From the NCBI GenBank assembly GCA_964627035.1, contig CAZVKN010000011.1:1-64000 (forward strand): DNA of 64,000 bases. Reading direction: 5' to 3'. A model generated the notes under the pieces. That model was not told where the DNA came from, did not search any database, and was given only the letters and a program-made list of their open reading frames with translations. The position numbers and the translations under genes are program-made. The DNA comes from CAZVKN01 sp964627035 (lineage in GTDB: Bacteria; Electryoneota; AABM5-125-24; Hatepunaeales; Hatepunaeaceae). Position 1 is the stretch's first letter, and each line of letters begins with the position of its first letter. Below are positions 8,601 through 16,705 of the stretch, piece after piece.

Positions 8601-10688
8601 TACGGACGTTCTTACGAAGAGATCACAATCTGCAGCAACGGCTATATCCTGATGGGCGATCAGGAAGAAGGGATCAATTTCCAGAATTGGCCCCTTGACC
8701 GCGGATTCGGTAGCGGATGCGGAGTTCTGGCACCATTCTGGGATTGGTTGGAAATAGGTAACGGCGCACAAGTCTATCATTACCATGACGAGGAAGCCGG
8801 AAGATTTATTGTGGAATGGTATGAACTGAATCATCGGGATGATAACGATGACGAATTGACGTTTGAGGCTGTTCTTTATGACAAAGATATGCATCCTTCA
8901 ATCTCAGGGAGCCAGAAGATATTGTTCCAGTACAGAACTGTTGAAGACATCCATGGCGAGGGAAGAGGAAGAAACTGGACAAATCGTGTCCCTTATGCGT
9001 CCGTTGGAATATCAAGCCCTGACGGAACCACCGGCATCAACTACTGTTTTAACGATATTTATCCTGATGGTGCTGAACGAATCGAAGCAGAACGCGCACT
9101 CATCTTTACCACCGACCTTGCATACAAGGAAGGCATCATATACGGCTCAATATCGGACGAAGAATCCGGTGATCCCATTGAAGACGCAACTATTCTGACT
9201 GATTACAACTATCACGCCGTCAGTGATGTCAACGGCAATTGGCGAATTGATGACGCTCGTGCAGATCACGAATTCTCGATCACAGTCACAAAGTCCGGCT
9301 TTAACGACATCAGTCGTGACGGACTGATAGTCGGTGAAGAGGACAGCTTAGAGATAGATTTTGCCCTTTTGCATCCTGAGTTTCGCCTTTCTGAAGAACG
9401 AATAGACATAAGGGTGCAGATCGGTTCTACGGAAGAAGTTCCTCTGACAATCATCAATGATGGCAATGGTGAATTGCGGTGGATGGTGCTGGATGCAAAT
9501 GAAATTGAGCCCTTTGATCACCTTGAATCAGTGACAATTGATGGAATAGGTTCCGAAGTGGTATCCGGTGTTATCTTTGCAGGCAACCGGTTCTATGTGT
9601 CCGCCGGTAATTATCGTGGTGCAAACTTCATCTACATTCTCACGCGGGAAGGAGTAGTGATTGACAGTGTGCGTCAATTTGGATTATCACGCTATGGGAT
9701 GACGGACATGACTTACGACGGTGAGTTGATATGGGGCGGTGATGATCGAACTCTATACGGCTTCACCCCGCAAGGTGAGCGGGTCGAGCAGTTTAACGTT
9801 CCGATCCGCCCGCTGAAAGCAGTAACCTGGGATTCTGATCGTTCGGTTTTCTGGACATGCAGTGACCAGACCGCGATATACAGCTTTGATCGGGATGGTC
9901 AGGAGATTTCACAAATTCCTCGTCACGGTTTTAGAATCACCGGATTGTGCTACTGGAGCAATGATCCTGACGGTTATCCGCTATACATATTCCATAGGGT
10001 CGGTGTTGATGGGCACACACTTCACAAAATAAATCCCGACAACGGCGACACCACATTTGTCACAGTTCTTGAGCCGGAAGAGGGTGGTATTCCTGCAGGA
10101 GCTTGTTTTAGCACTAAGTTTGACATCTTCAGTCGGTTAATGATGAACGTAACCACCAATTCCGGTGAGGATCAGCAGGATGTCATCAATATATGGCATG
10201 TTGCAAATGACACAGATTGGCTTACACTATCGCCATCTGAAGAGGGCACCATTCCGGCTGACGGTACACAGGATCTTATCCTTGAGTTCAATGCACCGAT
10301 GGACACTGCGACCTACTATAGTGAGTTGATGTTTCAACATAACGCAGATGGAGGAGAATACTTACTACCCATAACAATCAATGTCGCATTGGATATCCAA
10401 GAGGATTACACTGCCGATACACCTGCTCAATTCGAGCTGTTCGAGCCCTATCCGAATCCATTTAACTCCATCACAACCATTGGATTCAACATTGACAGGA
10501 GTCACCAAACCGTCCTGACAATACACGACATATCCGGCAGGACTCTATCTCGCCTTTACGATGCAGTGCCGACAGTCGGCTATCACAGGATAAATTGGAA
10601 TGCTTCGGAGCTACCTTCAGGGATATATTTGCTGCGGATAGAATCAGAGGGTAGATATCAAATCATGAAAATAGCACTTATCCGATAG
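5622..10688 (+). CDS. Gingipain-like (C25 fold) protein, probably catalytically dead, T9SS
   Basis: This protein has about 1688 residues, starting at the ATG at 5622 (AGGAAC upstream) with a signal peptide ending near AFG. Residues ~30-240 resemble a gingipain propeptide (GKPQLP, VPPDVGL). Residues ~240-590 look like the C25 peptidase fold (FDHIFIIGD, DVGISRW, HPKGAVAVTTS, FLGDPALQYW). Where active family members have GHG and then a catalytic Cys, this protein reads GRAQNG (~455-460) and YLGGHQE (~481-487), so both catalytic residues appear lost. Later parts are Ig/CARDB-like segments (~690-930), a nidogen-like region with CSNGYILMG (~1000-1160), a carboxypeptidase-regulatory-like domain (~1165-1240), a propeller-like region, and a T9SS sorting domain (YPNPFNSITTIGF ... 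HDISGRTLS). The last ~500 residues resemble the next gene's C-terminus. Likely role: surface binding or scaffold rather than proteolysis (inference). Confidence 0.75.
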   Translation: MKLEFCTILLFVLLPAIAFGLQPIDSDAIVSLLSSDAVSVSLSFDLADVTRSNVTEDSKTYTMHAMTDAGSTYEYGKPQLPAITRFVVVPPDVGLRLAVESSTPRIVPADHPPALFLDEDFPQPDKPYNDRLPVGSPTPTPLSVYPLDIASMGGPVVIRGVRLVTVTTHPVQYDPASNSYIYHDNIQTDIVFTDEEPVNPAYVPSRRYRSPHLLKFLKSLAINADDVGRDDPSDEAPYVGHCLVVAHENCVEYAAPYIEWRRKSGWKMEWLSLSNNDARSVNTVKREIQNVYDEYLENGIDPFDHIFIIGDLRRYWGNGPQPQWVLEHADGPQSDWDYACLEGNDNHADVGISRWASGSPEMLRLNSLRHFAYAAEPPMEEPDWFTRGAVYAQRWGGNYHISLATNVQWGITVLKNLGFEDVNTHINLSQNDRGGGIVGPFIRDQYNARTNVMIGRAQNGYFSRGLPGVEDNDVFPIDIYLGGHQEVSAYSLLRSGTVEHPKGAVAVTTSYGNPSTIVNSILWLEIVSGFLQHDMTFGWSQLKGLIGPVEYFQGFEPIGRYYRDLTTFLGDPALQYWKGVPLTVEAEFDDIISANPGHYNVTVNSDDGNVEGALVTLYAPGDMPDFDDDDYAAYTDMQKWTERTDEDGAARFFFDDDIELIEGTPLYVTVSGRELLPFMERADIEQLSAEMKVAEFSFIEVEGNDNREINPGETILLSVTGVNIGDEDLNDVTATVTSESPWIEIVEGELSFGDCDADEEIDCAEPIEIRISESCPDGESRSATKPRLLVQFNDGEDSWSSWLELSPVAPDFEADDEVENMVIPRDNRVREFNLRIENIGGQDATGFTAVLRSRSFGISIVQDSAHYPATEAGESNQVDGDPFRIKGRSEAFPGGEVEMMLVCRLENGFVDTARFSIQVGEEIDDGPIGPDDFGYYCLDDTDNWIIAPTYNWIEISREEIERDYNGVSCNFEGDSPQNIGEATVVDLGFSTEFYGRSYEEITICSNGYILMGDQEEGINFQNWPLDRGFGSGCGVLAPFWDWLEIGNGAQVYHYHDEEAGRFIVEWYELNHRDDNDDELTFEAVLYDKDMHPSISGSQKILFQYRTVEDIHGEGRGRNWTNRVPYASVGISSPDGTTGINYCFNDIYPDGAERIEAERALIFTTDLAYKEGIIYGSISDEESGDPIEDATILTDYNYHAVSDVNGNWRIDDARADHEFSITVTKSGFNDISRDGLIVGEEDSLEIDFALLHPEFRLSEERIDIRVQIGSTEEVPLTIINDGNGELRWMVLDANEIEPFDHLESVTIDGIGSEVVSGVIFAGNRFYVSAGNYRGANFIYILTREGVVIDSVRQFGLSRYGMTDMTYDGELIWGGDDRTLYGFTPQGERVEQFNVPIRPLKAVTWDSDRSVFWTCSDQTAIYSFDRDGQEISQIPRHGFRITGLCYWSNDPDGYPLYIFHRVGVDGHTLHKINPDNGDTTFVTVLEPEEGGIPAGACFSTKFDIFSRLMMNVTTNSGEDQQDVINIWHVANDTDWLTLSPSEEGTIPADGTQDLILEFNAPMDTATYYSELMFQHNADGGEYLLPITINVALDIQEDYTADTPAQFELFEPYPNPFNSITTIGFNIDRSHQTVLTIHDISGRTLSRLYDAVPTVGYHRINWNASELPSGIYLLRIESEGRYQIMKIALIR

Positions 10689-10804
10689 AGTAGCAGATTC
10701 ACAGTTGGCACATACCAATATTATGTGTATTAAGTTTTATAGCAAAACGAACATTATGAATTATAACAGTATTGATGAAATAATCAAATATTAACGAGGC
10801 TAAC

Positions 10805-13800
10805 ATGAAAATCAATCTGTTCCCCTTATGTTTAATTATAGCCTTACTTGCCGTTATCTCAACCGGAAATACCGCATTAAAACCTCGCTGGACACCACCA
10901 AAACCTGAATCAGTTAGTGTTACTGCTGACGATTTTCGCGATTGTATTACTGTGAAATTTGTTGAAGGGAGTGGTGTCAGGATGCGGGATAGCAACCTGA
11001 TTTCTCTGAATAGCTATAATCTGAAGCCATTCAATGCGGTTATTAACCGATTTAAGGTGCTTTCAATCTATCGTCTGTTTTCAAGATCGGAACCAGTATT
11101 AGATGATGAGAGAGAAAGTGGTCAACTCAAATCGGGCAAGGAACTCGCCGATCTGAACAACTACTACAGGATAATCATTGATAAGTCTGAACATCCTGAG
11201 CCTTTCATTGCAGCACTACTAAAACTCATGATTATAGAAACAGCGTATGCTGTGCCAATCCCCTCAGTTGCTGTGGATATAGATCCGGAAACACCGGACT
11301 TTACAGACGATCAGGGATATCTCTATGAAGCGCCGGAAGGTGTTAATGCTCCTGCTGCCTGGGAATTTGAAGGCGGTACAGGTGAGGATGTCAAGATAAT
11401 TGATATAGAAGGAGGCTGGACTTTCGACCATGAGGATTTCAGAGAGCCGTTCTTTCAGTCAGTTGAGAGACCACAATGGGTTGATCACGGTACTGCGGTG
11501 TTTGGAGTTATGATCGGTGGTCACAATGAGTATGGGATTGACGGTATATGCCCGGGAGCAGAGATTGGTGGCTATTCCGTTTACGATGATTTGGGAGATT
11601 GGCCCAATGTAGCTGACGGTATTAATGAAACTGCAGCAGAACTTGATGAAGGCGATATTTTCCTGATCGAACTCCACGCTGTTTTCCAAGGCAGATTGTC
11701 ACCGATGGAAACCTGGCAGGATAACTTCGATGCAATTGAAACAGCTTCTGCAAACGGAATCATTCCGGTGCAAGCAGGTGGCAATGGAAACTCTGATCTC
11801 GATGCAGAAATATATGAGGGAAGATTCGATCCGGAAAATCGTCATTCCGGTGCGATTCTGGTCGGTGCCGGTTGCCCGCCTAGCGGGAACTTCGGACCGG
11901 ATCGTTCTCGATGCAGCTTCTCTAATTATGGACAACGGGTTGATCTTCAAGGGTGGGGCAGGGAAGTAACAACTGCCGGATATGGGAATCTTTTTTTCCC
12001 GAACAATGATCAACGTCAAAAGTACACTTCAACATTCAGTGGTACTTCAAGTGCTACACCCATTGTAGCCGGATCTGTTGCCTGTGTGCAAGGAATGTAC
12101 AAAGCCCGTACCGGTGGAGAATTGACTTTGAACAGCATGGAGATCCGCGATATTCTGGTTGAAACAGGAACACCTCAAAATGAGGAAGGCAGGCAGGGGC
12201 ATATCGGTCCTCGACCTGACCTTGAAGATGTACGAGATCTATTGATTGTTCCAGGAATTCTCTATGGAACAGTAACAGATGTCGAAACTGAAGAACCGCT
12301 TGAAGGAGTGAGTGTTACCTCGCACGTTGGGTTTGAGGCTGTGACGGACGAAGGGGGTTATTACCGGATTGATCCGATTATAGCTGAGATGGAATTCACA
12401 TTGACTGCTTTGCTTGAAGGATATAACGATTCAACCTTAGTAGAAATCGTTGTGGAAGAGGACGATAGCCTCGAGGTGAACTTTGCAATGTTGCATCCTG
12501 AATTTGTTCCCTCCGAAGTGTTATTTGAGGCAGTTCTTGATTCAGGTCAGCAGACGGAGTTCGATTTGCGAATCGAAAATCAAGGAAACGGACTGCTTTC
12601 GTGGCGGGTGGAGAAAAGTCTGCCCGGCAATGCTGGAGCCGATCCCTGGGAGTTTCGTGAGAATTTCTATGTGGGCGATTCTCTCGATGATGTTCGAATT
12701 ATGGGAGTGGCTTATGTTAACGATCATTTTTATGTTAGTGGGGCTAACGACAGGCACCCTACTATCTATATACTCGATAGAGAAGGTAATCTAATAGATA
12801 CATTAGCTCAACCGATTGAAGACCGTTACGGTATGCGGGATCTGACATACGACGGTGAACTGATCTGGGGTAGTGTTCATGACAGAGTGTACGGCATAAC
12901 GCCTAACGGTGAAGTGATAAATACTTTTGTGAGTCCATACAATTTCACTACAAACATAACTTGGGATCCGATCCGCGAATGCCTCTGGCTATGCGGTATA
13001 ACCAATGACCCGGTTGCTTACACCAGAGACGGTCAACCGTTTGATGATATGAGAATAGATCGCAGCGGATTTCTTATCTACGGTCTTTCAATCCGTGAGA
13101 ACGATCCCGATGATTACCATCTATATATTCAGCATGAAAATCGGGAAACCGACTTACCCACGATTCACAAGGTCAATGTCGAAACCGGCGACACCGCTTT
13201 TGTGGCTGAGCTAATTCATGAGATCGGTGGTTCGGGGAAGGGAGCTTTCATCACCAATACGTATGACATCTATAGTTGGGTCTTCCTTAACATTGCCGAT
13301 TCACCCGCTCGTGATGGAGGGGACAGAATTGATGTGTGGCAAATTGAAGGTAATACAAACTGGTTCAATTTAGATGTTAATGGTGACAATGGAAGATTTG
13401 AAGCTGAAAGTGGAATTATTAATCCCGATGAATTTACAGACTTCATCTTAACTCTCGATGCCACTAACCTCCACCACCGAGTACCGTATACTGGTGAACT
13501 CCATTTCTGGCATAATGCTACCGGATTGCATACAGTTATTGAAACAACACTTGAGGTCCTAGGAATACCTCCCATCCCACCTTTTGAATTACTCCAGCCT
13601 ATAGATGATGACACACTTTACAGCAGTGTAGTTACATTTGAATGGGAAGAGTTTTTTGATCCTGATACTGGTGTAATTGTCGAGTATGGTCTTTGGCTGA
13701 TGTCTGAGGAAGATTCTACTCATTGTAGTACCTTGGAGACACAATTAGATCTGAACATTGACACATTGGAAATAGCCGTTGAATACGACTGCGATGTAAG

Positions 13801-14170
13801 TTGGTGGGTTGTTGCCTACAGCGGCGAGGATTCTATTTTCAGCAACGACAGGTTTAGTTTTCATTTTCTACCGAATGAAGTTAATGATCGGATTGATGAA
13901 ATTCCTGTTGAGTTCGGGCTACGCTCCGTCTATCCGAATCCGTTTAACTCCGTTGCAACAATTGAGTTCGGAATTGACAGGAGTGCGCAGACCGATGTGA
14001 CAATTCACGACATAACCGGAAGAAGTGTTCATCGTCTTTACGATGCCGTACCGACGGTCGGCTATCACCGCATAACCTGGGATGCTTCAGAAGTTCCCTC
14101 AGGGATTTATCTGCTGCGGATAGAAACAGCGAGTAGATATCAAGTCAAGAAGATTATATATATCAGGTAA
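10805..14170 (+). CDS. Subtilisin-family (S8) serine protease with T9SS sorting domain
   Basis: This is a 1121-residue exported protease. A signal peptide (MKINLFPLCLIIALLAVIS) is followed by a propeptide-like segment to about residue 180. The S8 catalytic domain has an intact triad: Asp200 in KIIDIEGGW, His228 in DHGTAVFG and Ser415 in SGTSSATPIVAGS, with the oxyanion Asn327 in AGGNGNS. Then come a carboxypeptidase-regulatory-like domain (~490-570, GTVTDVETEEPLEGVSV), a region beginning LHPEFVPSE, a propeller-like region with GMRDLTYDGELIWG (~650-850), an Ig-like segment and a T9SS type A domain (SVYPNPFNSVATIEF ... HDITGRSVHRLYDAVPTVGYH). From the regulatory-like domain onward it parallels the preceding C25-like protein, so the two share a module by duplication. 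It probably degrades extracellular protein or processes other cargo. GAGG lies just upstream of the ATG. Confidence 0.88.
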   Translation: MKINLFPLCLIIALLAVISTGNTALKPRWTPPKPESVSVTADDFRDCITVKFVEGSGVRMRDSNLISLNSYNLKPFNAVINRFKVLSIYRLFSRSEPVLDDERESGQLKSGKELADLNNYYRIIIDKSEHPEPFIAALLKLMIIETAYAVPIPSVAVDIDPETPDFTDDQGYLYEAPEGVNAPAAWEFEGGTGEDVKIIDIEGGWTFDHEDFREPFFQSVERPQWVDHGTAVFGVMIGGHNEYGIDGICPGAEIGGYSVYDDLGDWPNVADGINETAAELDEGDIFLIELHAVFQGRLSPMETWQDNFDAIETASANGIIPVQAGGNGNSDLDAEIYEGRFDPENRHSGAILVGAGCPPSGNFGPDRSRCSFSNYGQRVDLQGWGREVTTAGYGNLFFPNNDQRQKYTSTFSGTSSATPIVAGSVACVQGMYKARTGGELTLNSMEIRDILVETGTPQNEEGRQGHIGPRPDLEDVRDLLIVPGILYGTVTDVETEEPLEGVSVTSHVGFEAVTDEGGYYRIDPIIAEMEFTLTALLEGYNDSTLVEIVVEEDDSLEVNFAMLHPEFVPSEVLFEAVLDSGQQTEFDLRIENQGNGLLSWRVEKSLPGNAGADPWEFRENFYVGDSLDDVRIMGVAYVNDHFYVSGANDRHPTIYILDREGNLIDTLAQPIEDRYGMRDLTYDGELIWGSVHDRVYGITPNGEVINTFVSPYNFTTNITWDPIRECLWLCGITNDPVAYTRDGQPFDDMRIDRSGFLIYGLSIRENDPDDYHLYIQHENRETDLPTIHKVNVETGDTAFVAELIHEIGGSGKGAFITNTYDIYSWVFLNIADSPARDGGDRIDVWQIEGNTNWFNLDVNGDNGRFEAESGIINPDEFTDFILTLDATNLHHRVPYTGELHFWHNATGLHTVIETTLEVLGIPPIPPFELLQPIDDDTLYSSVVTFEWEEFFDPDTGVIVEYGLWLMSEEDSTHCSTLETQLDLNIDTLEIAVEYDCDVSWWVVAYSGEDSIFSNDRFSFHFLPNEVNDRIDEIPVEFGLRSVYPNPFNSVATIEFGIDRSAQTDVTIHDITGRSVHRLYDAVPTVGYHRITWDASEVPSGIYLLRIETASRYQVKKIIYIR

Positions 14171-14351
14171 AGGTGGGGATAGAGCAAGTATCAGCTTGTC
14201 ATTCCAGACTTGATTCGGAACCCAGTGTTAACAATGGCTTACTGGATTCCAGCATTTGTTAGAATGACAGTTGCGTCCATTCTCTGACAAGCCTGAGGAA
14301 GAGCCAGCGATGCCTCCTGGTAGTGGAATGGGTGGTATGCATTAACCTGCT

Positions 14352-14405
14352 CTCCGCTATCACTGATACAAAAACTGGGGAAGAGATTCCATCGGCTTTT
14401 TTTAT
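14352..14405. repeat. Direct repeat D, copy 1, with terminator-like T run
   Basis: It begins CCGCTATCACTGATAC and ends GATTCCATCGGCTTTTTT. The same unit recurs about 400 bp downstream (14752) and a decayed version follows the DUF1858 gene (15532). The A-rich left and T-rich right halves can pair, so the unit may act as a terminator. Confidence 0.65.
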
Positions 14406-14471
14406 ATTGCGGATAAAATGCGGAATAACGTAAGTTACAAAATTCATTATGCCGTAAAAGGCGGATAGTAT

Positions 14472-14537
14472 GCGGAACAGCTTAGGGAAAGCGTGCAATG
14501 TATGCACGAATAGAACTGTTTTGGCGAGCTGTTCCGC
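14472..14537. repeat. Inverted repeat enclosing a second hairpin
   Basis: The arms GCGGAACAGCT (14472-14482) and AGCTGTTCCGC (14527-14537) are perfect 11-bp complements. Between them CGTGCA and TGCACG form a smaller hairpin. The form suits a miniature inverted-repeat element or a structured RNA; no transposase is nearby. Confidence 0.6.
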
Positions 14538-14751
14538 CTTTTATCTGCTTTGATTCTTATTTGTTGGCATTTTATTCCTGTTAAAAGCGGAATATTGGCG
14601 GAATTTTGGGGGTGAGGGTGAAGTTAGAGAATGCACAATGGATTGAACGGATGAAACGGATCCCGGATTCACTGCAGAGAAGAAGGATGAAGCAGATATT
14701 TCCGACGGGTGAACCCGAGCATGTAAGTTGTCATGACGAGCGGTGCTTTTC

Positions 14752-14805
14752 CCGCTATTACTGATACAAAAAACCGGAGGATGAAATTCCATCGGTTTTT
14801 TGTGT
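14752..14805. repeat. Direct repeat D, copy 2, terminator-like
   Basis: It begins CCGCTATTACTGATAC. AAAAAACC and GGTTTTTT form the outer stem and GATG/CATC the inner one, so it reads as a bidirectional terminator shape. Confidence 0.6.
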
Positions 14806-14985
14806 TTTGGGGATGATTGTCATGGCGAGCGTAGCGAAGCAATCTCAAGAGGAATGCACAACTGCTTGACATAGATGATTTAGCGATGTAATTTTCACAT
14901 GAGTCATCAGTTTCCTCGTAATATGTTTAGTGCCATAGCATAAGCCAATTGAAAAATAAAAATCTACATATAAAAAGGACGGTAA

Positions 14986-15525
14986 ATGAAAGATCACAAG
15001 TTAGATATTACCCCATCGGTCACGGTGCATGAAATGCTGGAGGCATACCCGGAGCTTGAAGATGTGTTGATTGGCATAGCTCCTCCGTTCAAAAAGCTGA
15101 GAAATCCGATTCTGAGGAGATCGGTAGCGAAGGTTGCGACTATCAAGCACATATCAGCGGTCGGCAAGGTTCCGCTTGATGAACTGATCACAAAACTGAG
15201 GAAAGCTGTAGGTCAGTCAGTGAGTAGTGACAGCTATCAGGATGAAGACTACTTTCAGGACAAACCTGACTGGTTTGACGAGAGCAAAGTCGTAGTGTCG
15301 ATTGATGAAGCGAAGACAGGTGACAAAGACCAGATGACACTTGTGACCATTCTGAAAGAGGCAAAGAGCGTCAAGCCGGGTGAAATCATTGAGCTTGTCA
15401 CAACATTCCTACCTGCACCGGGAATCGATCAGATGAAATCCAAGTGCTATTCATTCTGGACTGTGAAAGGTGAGGGTGAGATCATCCGTTCGTATTTTAT
15501 TAAGACAGACATCGATGCGCACTAG
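14986..15525 (+). CDS. DUF1858-domain protein
   Basis: This 179-residue cytoplasmic protein has no signal peptide. Residues ~7-75 (ITPSVTVHEMLEAYPELEDVLIGIAPPFKKLRNP ... AKVATIKHISAVGKVPLDELI) match the DUF1858 pattern, a small helical domain found with ScdA/RIC-type iron-sulfur repair and hydroxylamine-reductase-related proteins. In those families a conserved Cys is usual; none is visible here at the expected turn. The C-terminal half (~85-178, ending KCYSFWTVKGEGEIIRSYF) resembles a DUF2249-like sulfur-carrier-type fold, so the pair is probably one of the DUF1858/DUF2249 fusions. AAAGGAC lies just upstream of the ATG. The gene stands alone between repeat-rich spacers; precise function unknown. 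Confidence 0.7.
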   Translation: MKDHKLDITPSVTVHEMLEAYPELEDVLIGIAPPFKKLRNPILRRSVAKVATIKHISAVGKVPLDELITKLRKAVGQSVSSDSYQDEDYFQDKPDWFDESKVVVSIDEAKTGDKDQMTLVTILKEAKSVKPGEIIELVTTFLPAPGIDQMKSKCYSFWTVKGEGEIIRSYFIKTDIDAH

Positions 15526-15531
15526 ACCGCT

Positions 15532-15575
15532 TCCCGCTATTACAGGTACTATAAAACCAGTGGAAGGAATTTACG
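15532..15575. repeat. Direct repeat D, copy 3 (decayed)
   Basis: CCGCTATTAC followed by a diverged remainder (AGGTACTATAAAACC, GGAAGGAATTTACG). It follows the DUF1858 stop codon closely and matches the first half of copies 1 and 2. Confidence 0.45.
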
Positions 15576-15604
15576 TAATAATCTTCACAGTTTTCAGTTG
15601 TTTC

Positions 15605-15633
15605 TTGATTTCACACTCAACCTGCGCTATACT
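15605..15633 (+). promoter_or_regulatory. Sigma-70-like promoter for the restriction-modification pair
   Basis: TTGATT at 15605-15610, exactly 17 bases, then TATACT at 15628-15633. It lies about 75 bp upstream of the methyltransferase start and fits housekeeping spacing well. Confidence 0.55.
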
Positions 15634-15706
15634 TAAGGATAGTTTGGAAATGAATTAACCCGATGGATAATGTCCTAGTTCCAACACAAAAGAGCATTAA
15701 TTTCAG

Positions 15707-16705
15707 ATGAAAGCCTTTTATAAAACGAAATTTGGTAGTCTCTGTCAGGCTGATGCATTGCATTACATGCCGACATTGAGAGACGGTGAAGTTAATTTAA
15801 TTATGACATCACCACCTTTCGGTCTAGTTAGGAAAAAAGATTATGGCAACGCCGATGCTCATGATTATTTAGATTGGTTTCGACCGTTTGCTGAACAATT
15901 CAATAGGATACTAAAAGAAGATGGTTCCTTAGTAATAGACATTGGCGGTGCTTGGATACCTAAACAGCCTACAAGATCACTTTATCATTATGAATTAATG
16001 ATAATGTTGTGTCGAGAATATGGATTTCATTTGGCGCAAGATTTTTTTTGGTGGAATCCTTCAAAGCTGCCCACGCCAGCAGAATGGGTTAACATTCGAC
16101 GTATTCGTGTTAAGGATGCAATTAATTGTGTGTGGTGGTTGTCTAAGTCCCCTTGGCCTAAAGCATCTAACCGGAGGATACTTGTCCCTTATAGCAATTC
16201 AATGAAGGGATTGCTAAAAACCGGATATAAAGCCAAATTACGACCAAGCGGGCATGATATTAGCAAAAAGTTTTCTAAAGATAATGGTGCTTCAATTCCG
16301 CCAAATTTAATTGCAATTGCTAACACAGAAAGCAATTCTTCCTACTTAGTTAAATGCAAAGAACTAGGCATTAAACCGCATCCTGCTAGATTTCCCATTG
16401 ACCTTCCTGAATATTTCATACGAATGTTAACAGATAAAGGAGATTTTGTTTTTGATCCATTTGCTGGGTCATGTGTAACTGGTGAAGCATCAGAAAAGTT
16501 GGAGCGTAAGTGGGTATGTGTTGAACTTGAAAAGCAGTATCTTGATGGAGGAAAACTTCGATTTCCGATTAAGAAGATACATAAAAAAGCTCCGACTTAT
16601 TCCATTTCACATCCAAGTGCTCTTTGGGATGGTGTAGAGAATGAGAATCCACTACCAGAAGATGGGGGAAGACAGAGACCTAAGAAAACAGTAGGTATAA
16701 ATTAA
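15707..16705 (+). CDS. PvuII-like N4-cytosine DNA methyltransferase
   Basis: This is a 332-residue modification enzyme of the beta class: catalytic motif IV TSPPF (residues 34-38) comes first and the AdoMet motif FDPFAGS (249-255) near the end. TSPPF is typical of N4-cytosine enzymes. The segments FWWNPSKLPTPAEWVN (~114-129), RIRVKDAINCVWWLSK, RPSGHDISKKFSKDNG and HPARFPIDLPEYFIRML strongly recall M.PvuII and its relatives (from memory of that family, not a search). PvuII methylates CAGCTG, so a related site is a reasonable guess. The stop overlaps the next gene's ATG by one base (TAATG), so the two are co-transcribed. The pair is clearly more A+T-rich than flanking genes, consistent with horizontal transfer. 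Confidence 0.88.
   Translation: MKAFYKTKFGSLCQADALHYMPTLRDGEVNLIMTSPPFGLVRKKDYGNADAHDYLDWFRPFAEQFNRILKEDGSLVIDIGGAWIPKQPTRSLYHYELMIMLCREYGFHLAQDFFWWNPSKLPTPAEWVNIRRIRVKDAINCVWWLSKSPWPKASNRRILVPYSNSMKGLLKTGYKAKLRPSGHDISKKFSKDNGASIPPNLIAIANTESNSSYLVKCKELGIKPHPARFPIDLPEYFIRMLTDKGDFVFDPFAGSCVTGEASEKLERKWVCVELEKQYLDGGKLRFPIKKIHKKAPTYSISHPSALWDGVENENPLPEDGGRQRPKKTVGIN

Larger units (their letters stand above)
14171..14985. other. Repeat-filled spacer without a convincing gene
   Basis: No open frame here has a family match, a good ribosome site or codon use like its neighbours. The spacer holds a fragment of a TCATTCC...GGATTCC-type repeat (14199-14270), two copies of a 50-bp direct repeat (14352 and 14752), a long inverted repeat with a nested hairpin (14472-14537) and a GTCATGGCGAGCGTAGCGAA-type repeat near 14819-14850. 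Confidence 0.6.

Noticed and set aside
14259..14507. Open frame of ~82 codons on the minus strand in the spacer
   Set aside because: It runs through repeat D and a long inverted repeat, lacks a ribosome site and resembles no protein.
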